DNA of 12,898 nt from Treponema sp. UBA4326. GTDB taxonomy: Bacteria > Spirochaetota > Spirochaetia > Treponematales > Treponemataceae. Where the stretch lies: contig DGTW01000039.1 in assembly GCA_002393835.1 (NCBI GenBank), forward strand, positions 1 to 12,898. The letters run 5' to 3'. Each line of letters opens with the position of its first letter. The stretch's first letter is position 1. Below the pieces are notes generated by a model. The model did not search any database, was not told the DNA's origin, and saw only the letters and a list, made by a program, of their open reading frames with translations. A program made the translations under genes and the position numbers. Shown piece after piece: positions 1 to 5,601 of this stretch.

Positions 1-651
1 AACAAGGCTCCGGCTGTATTCGACTACAAAAAGCTGGAATTCTACAACGCAAACTATATTCGACAACTTTCAACAGAAGAACTTTACAAGTGGACCCTTC
101 CATTCATCACAGGAACAGGGGATGCAAGACTTGAAATCAACCCGGAGAATCCTCAGCCAAAGCCAAATGTCGGCCCTGAATTCAGCGGTGTCGCTTTGGA
201 CGATGACGGAGAGCCTTATTGCGTAGACAAGTCAATGAACATGACTTCTGCCGATGTCAAAAAGACGCTCATGGGACTCATGCCTCTCATTCAGGAACGC
301 CTTAAGTTCCTCACTGAGGCAGCAGAAATGGTTCACTTTATGTTCACAGAGCCTGCCGTTCCTCCAGTTGAGCAGCTTATTCCGAAAAAACTCGACCAGG
401 CAAAAACCAAGGAAGTTCTGGAGAATGCAAGGGAATTTGTGACAAAAGTCTTTGAGACAGACCACGAGGGAGCGGAGAACTTCGCAAAGGCAAAAGCTGA
501 AGAGCTTGGAATCAAACTCGGTGATTTCATGATGCCGATTCGCATGGCTGTAACAGGAAGCCGGGTTTCTCCACCACTCATCGGTTCAATCGCAGTTTTA
601 GGCAAAGAGCGCTCATTGGCCCGCCTCGAACGAACTATAGCAACACTGTAA
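1..651 (+). CDS. gltX: Glutamyl-tRNA synthetase, C-terminal part (5' truncated by window edge)
   Basis: The frame is open from base 1 and ends at TAA 649-651, giving 216 residues. The first residues read NKAPAVFDYKKLEFYNANYI, matching the stretch that follows the KMSKS loop in bacterial class Ic glutamyl-tRNA synthetases. The remainder is the helical anticodon-binding region, including the typical ending MPIRMAVTGSRVSPPLIGSI. The enzyme charges tRNA-Glu (or tRNA-Glx) with glutamate in the cytoplasm. The Rossmann catalytic domain and the HIGH and KMSKS motifs lie upstream of the window, so they cannot be inspected. An internal ATG at 196 opens the same frame but is not a gene start, because homology continues upstream of it. 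The stop is followed by a 247-bp hairpin-rich gap rather than a tightly linked gene. Confidence 0.95.
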   Translation, partial: NKAPAVFDYKKLEFYNANYIRQLSTEELYKWTLPFITGTGDARLEINPENPQPKPNVGPEFSGVALDDDGEPYCVDKSMNMTSADVKKTLMGLMPLIQERLKFLTEAAEMVHFMFTEPAVPPVEQLIPKKLDQAKTKEVLENAREFVTKVFETDHEGAENFAKAKAEELGIKLGDFMMPIRMAVTGSRVSPPLIGSIAVLGKERSLARLERTIATL

Positions 652-898
652 TAAAGCGTTAGGGATTGCAGCACCTGCGAAGCAGTTCACCGACATCCAT
701 GTCGTAACGAGAACGAAGTTCTCGTGGCTGTTATTTGCTTTTAAAGCACGCGACGTCCATGTCGCGACCTGATAAAGCAGACATGGTTGACGGGGAATGA
801 GCGGTAGCGGTTCTCGCAACGAGCACGAATGTGCAAAGTTTCAAGCGAGTGCGGAAAGCCCGACCTGCCCGCAGGGCAGGGAACGCCCATAAAACAAT
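652..898. repeat. Hairpin-rich intergenic region between gltX and the HD-domain gene
   Basis: No gene is visible in these 247 bp. They hold a run of short, nearly perfect palindromes: CGACA-TCCA-TGTCG at 691-704, ACGAGAAC-GAA-GTTCTCGT at 707-725, an 18-bp CGCGAC...GTCGCG hairpin at 749-766, GCAC-GAAT-GTGC at 823-834, and CCTGCCC-GCA-GGGCAGG at 864-880. None is followed by a clear T-run, so they are not classic Rho-independent terminators. They look like REP-type intergenic repeats. The last one ends 18 bp before the next start codon and could influence its translation or mRNA stability; that is inference. Confidence 0.7.
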
Positions 899-1600
899 AT
901 GTCAGAAAACACGAACCTAAAAAATCAAGTCAGCTCGCTTCTTGCAATTTTTGACGAGAAGCAGCCGATCCAAAAAGACGGAACTTTCTCACCGGAGCTG
1001 GTAAAAGAAACAGCGCTTTTGATGGCAGATTTTGTTATCGAGGAAAAAGTTTCGCTTGAAGCCCTCAAAAACTGGATGGAAGGCCACGATTTTTGGACCA
1101 GCCCTGCCAGCACCCGCTTTCACGGAAATGTAAAAGGCGGACTTGCCGCACACTCCCTTCTGGTGGCAGTACAGGCACTGCGATTCGCCCCGGCTTTTGC
1201 TGAAAATTTTGCCCTTTCAAAGCGGGACGGACAGTTTCCTTTTACGGCGGAGGATGTTTTTGTCTCAGCCATTGCCCACGATTTTTGCAAGGCCGGGGCC
1301 TACGCCACAGAAAGCCGGAAAACAAAGGATTTCAACGGAAACTGGAAGTATGAGCCTTTTTACAAGACCAAGTCGGATTTGCGCAATCTCGGCCACGGAA
1401 ACGAATCAGTCCTTCTTCTGCTGGAGTCAATGCCACATCTTTTAAAACGGCGGAATGTAATCGAGGCAATAAGCCGGCACATGGGCTTTTCAGACCTCGC
1501 TCCCATGGAAACCTACAATTACTCAAATCTTCTTCAAAACCCCCTCGTCCTTTTGATTCAGCTGGCCGACCAAAGTGCCGCCCAGTGGTGGGATTTGTAG
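899..1600 (+). CDS. HD-domain protein, probable metal-dependent phosphohydrolase
   Basis: This 233-residue soluble protein carries the histidine/aspartate pattern of the HD superfamily: H85 in GGLAAHS, the H127-D128 doublet in AIAHDFCKAG, H166 in LGHGNES, H194 in ISRHMG, and D224 in IQLADQSAA. HD proteins bind one or two metal ions and usually hydrolyse phosphate esters such as nucleotides or cyclic nucleotides. The substrate here cannot be read from the sequence. No signal peptide or membrane segment is visible. The start is the first ATG of the frame; no Shine-Dalgarno sequence precedes it (the upstream bases are ACGCCCATAAAACAAT), so the start is moderately certain. The gene follows the hairpin-rich gap after gltX on the same strand, and no promoter was recognised. 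Confidence 0.75.
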   Translation: MSENTNLKNQVSSLLAIFDEKQPIQKDGTFSPELVKETALLMADFVIEEKVSLEALKNWMEGHDFWTSPASTRFHGNVKGGLAAHSLLVAVQALRFAPAFAENFALSKRDGQFPFTAEDVFVSAIAHDFCKAGAYATESRKTKDFNGNWKYEPFYKTKSDLRNLGHGNESVLLLLESMPHLLKRRNVIEAISRHMGFSDLAPMETYNYSNLLQNPLVLLIQLADQSAAQWWDL

Positions 1601-1618
1601 CATTCTGCAAATTTCTCC

Positions 1619-1647
1619 TTGTGTGATACAGATTATCCATGTATAAT
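1619..1647 (+). promoter_or_regulatory. Sigma-70-type promoter for the DUF456 gene
   Basis: TTGTGT at 1619-1624 and TATAAT at 1642-1647 are separated by 17 bp, a near-consensus sigma-70 arrangement. It lies just after the stop of the HD-domain gene and about 50 bp before the DUF456 start, so the two genes are probably transcribed separately. A small inverted repeat (TGAAAC...GTTTCA) lies between the -10 box and the start codon, in the 5' leader. Confidence 0.6.
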
Positions 1648-1696
1648 TGTTGAATGAAACTTTAATTTTGTTTCAAAATCTGATTCTGGAGTTTCT

Positions 1697-2191
1697 ATGC
1701 ACTTAGACGCAACTCTGTTTTTTGCAATTCTGGCGGGAGTTTTGCTTCTGGTGGGGCTTATTGGCACGGTTCTGCCAGTCTTACCAGGCCCTCCTATTGC
1801 ATGGGCAGGACTTCTGGCGGCTCACTTTTCAAATTACTCGCAGATTGAAATCTGGATTTTGATTGCGACCGGAATTGCCGCCATTTTCGTCACCGTGATG
1901 GACAACATTTTTCCTTCGATAATGACCAAAAAAGCAGGAGGAAGCAAGGCCGCAACCTGGGGATGCACAATCGGTCTTGTCGCTGCATTTTTTCTAGGAC
2001 CGATTTTCATTTTGATTGCGCCCTTTGCCGGAGCCTACATAGGCGAGATGATTCACGACTCAAGTGATGCAAAAAGAGCCCTAAAAGCAGCTTTTGGTGC
2101 CTTCAAAGGCTTTTTGCTTGGAACCGGCATTAAAATTATTACAGTGATGTGCTTTATCTGGCTCTTTTTGTGGAGTATTTTCTGGAGATAG
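1697..2191 (+). CDS. DUF456 family integral membrane protein
   Basis: This 164-residue, very hydrophobic protein has the hallmarks of the DUF456 family. The first is a glycine/proline signature after the first membrane segment (LIGTVLPVLPGPPIAWAG, residues about 21-38). The second is a lysine-glycine-serine loop around residues 75-85 (KKAGGSKAATWG) leading into the next membrane segment. Membrane spans are likely near residues 5-28, 31-45, 52-72, 85-112 and 138-162. The function of the family is not established, so none is assigned. GGAG lies six bases before the ATG, and a promoter sits upstream at 1619-1647. The protein ends in FWR with TAG. Downstream begins a long repeat region with no gene. 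Confidence 0.85.
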   Translation: MHLDATLFFAILAGVLLLVGLIGTVLPVLPGPPIAWAGLLAAHFSNYSQIEIWILIATGIAAIFVTVMDNIFPSIMTKKAGGSKAATWGCTIGLVAAFFLGPIFILIAPFAGAYIGEMIHDSSDAKRALKAAFGAFKGFLLGTGIKIITVMCFIWLFLWSIFWR

Positions 2192-2597
2192 GAAATAAGG
2201 GAAAGTCGTTCGCTTCGTTATGAAACTGTTGGGCCATGCGTCCGCTTACGCTCCCGCTTGGCCTAGAGGAAGTGATTTACATACAGTTTCTCACTTCGTT
2301 ACGAAACTGTTGGGCCATACAGCGCTTCGCTCGTTTGGCCGCAAGAAAGTGATTTAATTGTATTTTCTCACTTCGTTGCGAAAATACTGGGCCATCTTGG
2401 ATTTGAACCAAATCTATATAATTTACAGCGAATATCCAATGCTTATAGTGTATATTAGACGAATTTTGCGGGTTTATCAACAGTATTTAGCGTGATTTGA
2501 AGGCTTTATTTTTGACTTTACATTTGCAAAAGAAAATCACTTAACATTTTGCTTAACATTTTTTTTACGGTTGCCAGGCAGAATTTCTGTCAGCCAC
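2192..2597. repeat. Degenerate tandem repeats with covarying hairpins and tRNA-acceptor-like ends
   Basis: No gene is visible. Three degenerate units of roughly 77-81 bp each end in GGGCCAT (2231, 2312 and 2389). This is the complement of a tRNA 3' acceptor strand ending ATGGCCC. The second and third units contain perfect 8-bp hairpins: ACAGTTTC/GAAACTGT at 2283-2310 and GTATTTTC/GAAAATAC at 2360-2387. Their 12-base loops are almost identical (TCACTTCGTT, A or G, C). The third unit continues into a tRNA T-arm-like sequence on the - strand (TTTGG-TTCAAAT-CCAAG then ATGGCCCA; 2388-2414). Farther right, CTTAACATTTT occurs twice with a 12-bp period (2540-2562). Confidence 0.65.
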
Positions 2598-2631
2598 AAA
2601 AAAAGGATTTCCAGTTTTGTACCAGAAATCC
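2598..2631 (-). terminator. Rho-independent terminator after the tRNA remnant
   Basis: On the - strand, GGATTTCTGG and CTGGAAATCC can form a 10-bp stem with two G-U pairs and a 7-base loop, followed by seven T residues (complement of 2598-2604). It lies about 10 bp beyond the 3' end of the tRNA-like fragment on the same strand. It therefore looks like the original terminator of that tRNA gene. Confidence 0.75.
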
Positions 2632-2640
2632 TCGTAACAG

Positions 2641-2685
2641 TGGGCCATGTCGGATTTGAACCTACGACCAAAGGATTATGAGTCC
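2641..2685 (-). pseudogene. tRNA(CAU) 3' half, truncated in the anticodon arm
   Basis: Read on the - strand, this is the 3' half of a tRNA: an anticodon loop CTCATAA (anticodon CAU, complement of 2678-2680), a variable region, a T-arm GTAGG-TTCAAAT-CCGAC, and an acceptor strand ATGGCCC plus discriminator A. The CAU anticodon fits elongator tRNA-Met or tRNA-Ile2. Upstream of the anticodon stem (rightward on the + strand) there is no D-arm and no matching 5' acceptor GGGCCAT, so the gene is cut at the anticodon arm. The T-stem has one mismatch, consistent with decay. A terminator follows. Some integrases recombine at the tRNA anticodon loop, so this may be the displaced 3' half left at one end of an integrated element; that is inference. 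Confidence 0.7.
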
Positions 2686-2799
2686 GTCAAAAACTTGACC
2701 CAACTATTATCTACAAAGTAAGCAATGGTTAAAATCATCACTATATGTAATATTATTACACGGTTTTCCAAAAAAAGCAAGAATTATATTATTATAAGT

Positions 2800-3830
2800 G
2801 TTACCCAGTATCATCAATTTTTGGTGTAATCTTTGGGGTAATGCTTGGTGCTGCTTTCAGTATAACTCCGCTCCAACAGACTGCTCCGTCAAGCCGTCGC
2901 AGACTGTTTCCGCTCCGCACGGTCTTATAATCTCTGAGGCAAAAAAAAGGAGTAGCAAACAGACTGCTCGCTCATTCCGCTGCACTTCGTTCCGCTTCAT
3001 TCGCTCCCAGACTGTTTGCATATACTGGAAAGCTCGCAGGAAGCGAAGCAAGAGGGCAAAGCACGCGGGCATTGTGAAAGCAAAGCGAGAAGCAATGCAA
3101 GCACAGGCAGGCCAGTCGCTCCAGGAACGGCGGGCAGAACGGTCTGCTTCACTTCGTTTCGCAGTAGCGTTCCGCTTTGTGTCCTGCCTGTTTCCGCGAG
3201 AAGCAATCGTTGTAGAGTGACGCTCTTTGCACGCCGCCAGTTTTTCCGGCTCTCCAGGAATTTTCGGTAAAAGAAAAATCGGTCGCGTTCCTGTCGCAAC
3301 TTAAAACTGCGGGCACGCAAAAGCGTTCCCCCTTTCCCCCCGCCGCGGGGCATCCCCCTTTTCCCCCTTCGTAAAAAATAAGGAATGTTATTGAACCGCT
3401 CTTGGGGGGCAAGGGGGCACCCTTTTGCTCAACATTACAGTTGTCCCGCAGTTTTAAGATGCTCAATTGGTTCTACAAAGTGGCGGCTATGGGGAACTAT
3501 CTTCGTATGTGAAAAAAGTATTGCCTCAATCGCACAGGGCTGTCGCAAGCGCCACCCCTGCGCTCAATCGGCAAGGCGGCAACATCCGTGTTGCCGCCTA
3601 AAGTCGTTCGCGCACCGCGCAAGGCGGCGCGCTCTCTCCTTGTGGCGCAGACAGAAAAACAGAAAGCAGGACTTGCGCCACAGCTTCCCTAAAAATGCAC
3701 CTGCTCTAAATCCAAAAAAATCGCGGACTGCTTCGCAGACCGCTTCCCCTCAACCCGAACACGGCGGCGACCTGCTTCGCGCATCGCCGCCTCTCCGATG
3801 AAAAAAACTCAGGGGAGCGCGCGCGGCGGT
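2800..3830. repeat. Gene-free, hairpin-dense GC-rich region
   Basis: Open frames here (for example 2798-3220 and 3385-3801) have low-complexity, arginine/serine-rich translations and no ribosome-binding sites, and I do not consider them genes. Instead there are recurrent motifs: CAGACTG followed by CTCC/CTCG or TTT at 2877, 2900, 2959 and 3008; CTGC-TTCACTTCGTTTC-GCAG at 3144-3164; AGGCGGCAACA-TCCG-TGTTGCCGCCT at 3574-3599; GTGGCGCA and TGCGCCAC flanking 3640-3690; and GGCGGCGA...TCGCCGCC near 3763-3791. The loops CACTTCGTT and TCCG/TCCA recur in the hairpins at 690-770 and 2283-2387, indicating shared repeat families. Confidence 0.6.
3300..3458. repeat. 159-bp imperfect palindrome (MITE-like or recombination-site-like)
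   Basis: The ends form a perfect 14-bp inverted repeat (CTTAAAACTGCGGG at 3300-3313 and its complement at 3445-3458). Inside, 3317-3341 and 3404-3428 pair at 22 of 25 positions (GCAAAAG followed by C-rich tracts, against G-rich tracts ending CTTTTGC). The inner 60 bases are largely unpaired. The overall form is a long asymmetric hairpin. It encodes no transposase. It could be a miniature inverted-repeat element or a folded recombination site; I did not find convincing attC core sites (RYYYAAC/GTTRRRY) at its ends. Confidence 0.6.
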
Positions 3831-3860
3831 CAAAAAAATTTACATTCCGTTACAAAAATT

Positions 3861-4117
3861 CAAAGGCACACTTTGCAAAGCACACATTATTTTTTACCTT
3901 TTATAAATTTATATTGCCTGTTTTAAATCTTTTTTTCTGGAAAAAAGTGTGCCCAAAGATAAAAAATTGCTGACTCTCCTTTATAAGTCTATATATAATA
4001 AAGGTTTAACTATTGCAAAAAGCAGCGCGTTTGCTCAAAAAATCTGCGCCCCCATCCGTGCGGCACACTTTCCTAACAAATTCCGCGTTTTCTACAGCTT
4101 CCGCAAAGGCACACATC
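3861..4117. other. AT-rich segment with iterated GGCACAC motifs
   Basis: GGCACACTTT occurs at 3865-3874 and 4062-4071 and inverted at 3944-3953. Related forms are AAAGCACACATT at 3877-3888 and CAAAGGCACACATC at 4104-4117. CTTTGCAAAG at 3871-3880 is a perfect 10-bp palindrome. The bases between about 3885 and 4020 are strongly AT-rich. No gene is supported here. Iterated sites beside AT-rich DNA are typical of replication origins, and a phage-type helicase lies 1.5 kb away, but the link is only suggestive. Confidence 0.35.
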
Positions 4118-4163
4118 GCGCCGCAACACACACAAGGGGCAAGGGGAAAAGGAAAAAAACTGT

Positions 4164-4967
4164 CTATGCGAGACCTTCCAAGAAATGCGTAATTGTATCT
4201 GCGGCATCTTTTGAGTTTACATCAATCCATTTTTTGTCGGAATCATCAAGCCTCTTTAAATATCTTCTGTCCGAAAAAACGCGGTTCAACCGGGCAAGCA
4301 CTCCTGCAATGTCCTTTTCCCTCATTTTTTCATCATCAAAGATATACGATTTAAGGCAAACTTCAAGTTTCTTTCTGTCGATAAATCCGCACAGGTAATA
4401 CATGTCAAATATATCTTTGTATCGCGTTGATACCGCTCCGAATCTCAGCAGCGAACGGAGCTTTTCCGTGAACATCTGTTCGTTTGAATTTATAAGAAGG
4501 CTTGCTCCGTCATCGTCAAATGCAATGTCAAAGCAGAATTCTTCCTGCTTGATGTCGAGCTTCGTATGAACGCCCAAATCTATCTTGCTCGGAATCCTGT
4601 TACCGAATGTATCAGAAATTTCTACGAAAACTCTCTTGCCCTTGTAATCCTGTTGTTTCAGTTCCTCTATGCTTCCGACCCGCAAAATAGAAATTCCCTG
4701 TATGCAGTTTAGTTTTTTGATAAATCTGTCTATCGCATTATCGTCAAGGGAATACCTTATAAAATCTATGTCAATGTCCTGTGTCGCCCGTCTTATGTTG
4801 TTGGTCTTGCCCCGCATTACAACGCCGCCCTTTATGGTCACATTTTTAGAAAGGCTTCCGATCGAAATAGCTTTCAAAATAATGTCCTGGCAGACTTTCG
4901 CCCTCGCGTTTTCATCACCGTAGCCGTTTGCAATTTCAGCTTCTATCAAATCGTCAAGATCAATCAT
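4164..4967 (-). CDS. abiEii: AbiEii-family nucleotidyltransferase toxin
   Basis: This 267-residue protein has the motifs of the AbiEii/AbiGii nucleotidyltransferase toxins of type IV toxin-antitoxin systems. The nucleotide-binding GGVVMRGK is at residues 47-54, the acidic pair in TQDIDIDF at 62-69 (D64, D66), a third acidic site in KIDLGVH at 128-134 (D130), and the family C-terminal signature at 163-192 with EKLRSLL and STRYKDIFDMY (K169, R182, D185). Members of this fold transfer nucleotides to an acceptor, in some homologues tRNA, and cause growth arrest or abortive phage infection. The ATG overlaps the stop of the upstream antitoxin gene by four bases (ATGA), so the pair is translationally coupled. 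No strong terminator follows; the downstream sequence is gene-free. All expected catalytic residues are present, so it is probably active. Confidence 0.88.
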   Translation of the reverse strand: MIDLDDLIEAEIANGYGDENARAKVCQDIILKAISIGSLSKNVTIKGGVVMRGKTNNIRRATQDIDIDFIRYSLDDNAIDRFIKKLNCIQGISILRVGSIEELKQQDYKGKRVFVEISDTFGNRIPSKIDLGVHTKLDIKQEEFCFDIAFDDDGASLLINSNEQMFTEKLRSLLRFGAVSTRYKDIFDMYYLCGFIDRKKLEVCLKSYIFDDEKMREKDIAGVLARLNRVFSDRRYLKRLDDSDKKWIDVNSKDAADTITHFLEGLA

Positions 4968-5506
4968 AATACCTCCAGCTGCAAAAGTTCCATAATCATC
5001 GCTGATTTTGGAAGCTCGTAAGCAAAATCCTGTATATCCTGCATGTTCAATTCTTCTATGATTTTCCTAAAATTAGAAAGAACTTCCTTATAATAATCAA
5101 AAGGAAGCTTTGTCTTGTTGCGTAAAAGTTCCAGCAGCAGCCGCTCCCTGCCGTATATATGGAGATTGTTTCCTTCGTGCTCAACCTCAACGGCTCCAAG
5201 CTGAACGGTTCCGCTGTTCTCAAATTTCTGGATAACCCTGCCATCCGTTATTTTCGCAGCCCCCCGCTCCGTTGCGAGGATGTATTTTTCGGGGATGGTG
5301 TCTGTAAGACCGTAATAATAAAACGCGCTGTTCAGCGTAAGGACGGCGCAGGGATATTTAAATGAGATTACGCAAATGTCGCTCTCGCGTTTTTTGTCTG
5401 AGTAAACGCCTTTTTCAAGCTGATAAAGCTCGGCGTTTTTTATCGCCTTGTTCAGCTGGTATTGCGAGCCGTATTTTTCTTTGCACTGCGAATAAGTAAA
5501 AAGCAT
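4964..5506 (-). CDS. abiEi: AbiEi-family antitoxin / transcriptional autoregulator
   Basis: This 180-residue protein is encoded directly upstream of the nucleotidyltransferase toxin. It has an N-terminal winged-helix-like segment (about residues 1-45, with TYSQCKEKYGSQYQLNKAI and ELYQLEKGVYSDK), typical of AbiEi antitoxins. A middle domain follows, containing LTLNSAFYYYGLTDTIPEKY at about residues 56-75, and a C-terminal helical part. In characterised AbiE systems AbiEi neutralises AbiEii without forming a stable complex and represses its own operon by binding inverted repeats. The perfect inverted repeat just upstream (5513-5553) fits this. The ATG has no Shine-Dalgarno sequence, and the leader is short because the promoter is only about 50 bp away. 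The protein is somewhat short but complete. Confidence 0.85.
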   Translation of the reverse strand: MLFTYSQCKEKYGSQYQLNKAIKNAELYQLEKGVYSDKKRESDICVISFKYPCAVLTLNSAFYYYGLTDTIPEKYILATERGAAKITDGRVIQKFENSGTVQLGAVEVEHEGNNLHIYGRERLLLELLRNKTKLPFDYYKEVLSNFRKIIEELNMQDIQDFAYELPKSAMIMELLQLEVL

Positions 5507-5512
5507 AATTTC

Positions 5513-5553
5513 ACTAAATATCTGTAAAATAATAAAAATTACAGATATTTAGT
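5513..5553 (-). promoter_or_regulatory. Operator-like perfect inverted repeat upstream of abiEi
   Basis: ACTAAATATCTGTAA (5513-5527) is repeated exactly in inverted form as TTACAGATATTTAGT (5539-5553) across an 11-bp AT-only spacer. It starts 6 bp before the abiEi start codon, and its distal end overlaps the last base of the -10 box. It therefore covers the presumed transcription start. This is where an autorepressing AbiEi would bind. Confidence 0.8.
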
Positions 5554-5581
5554 TTATAGCATAATGCAGAAGGATTTTCAA
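5553..5581 (-). promoter_or_regulatory. Promoter of the abiE operon
   Basis: On the - strand, TTGAAA (5581-5576) and TATAAA (5558-5553) are separated by exactly 17 bp, a near-consensus sigma-70 promoter. It lies in the gap between the helicase stop (5602) and abiEi, so the toxin-antitoxin pair can be transcribed independently of the phage genes. Confidence 0.75.
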
Positions 5582-5601
5582 GAGCGCGCAAAAAATCAAC
5601 C

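Noticed and set aside
2641..2690. Annotating an intact tRNA
   Set aside because: The D-arm, the 5' acceptor strand and part of the anticodon stem are missing, and the T-stem has a mismatch.
2806..2880. A membrane-helix-like peptide (VSSIFGVIFGVMLGAAF) in one frame
   Set aside because: No start codon with a ribosome-binding site and no coherent extension in either direction; it may be chance or a tiny gene remnant.
2798..3220. Open frames of 70-140 codons across 2798-3801 on both strands
   Set aside because: The translations are low-complexity, rich in Arg, Ser and Cys, and lack ribosome-binding sites; several overlap one another. The nucleotide repeats and hairpins explain the open frames better.
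3300..3458. Calling the long palindrome an attC site
   Set aside because: The expected RYYYAAC and GTTRRRY boxes are not present at the ends, so only a structural resemblance is reported.
3949..4398. 149-codon + strand frame running into the 3' end of the toxin gene
   Set aside because: More than half lies antisense to the well-supported AbiEii gene, and the rest is AT-rich repeat DNA.
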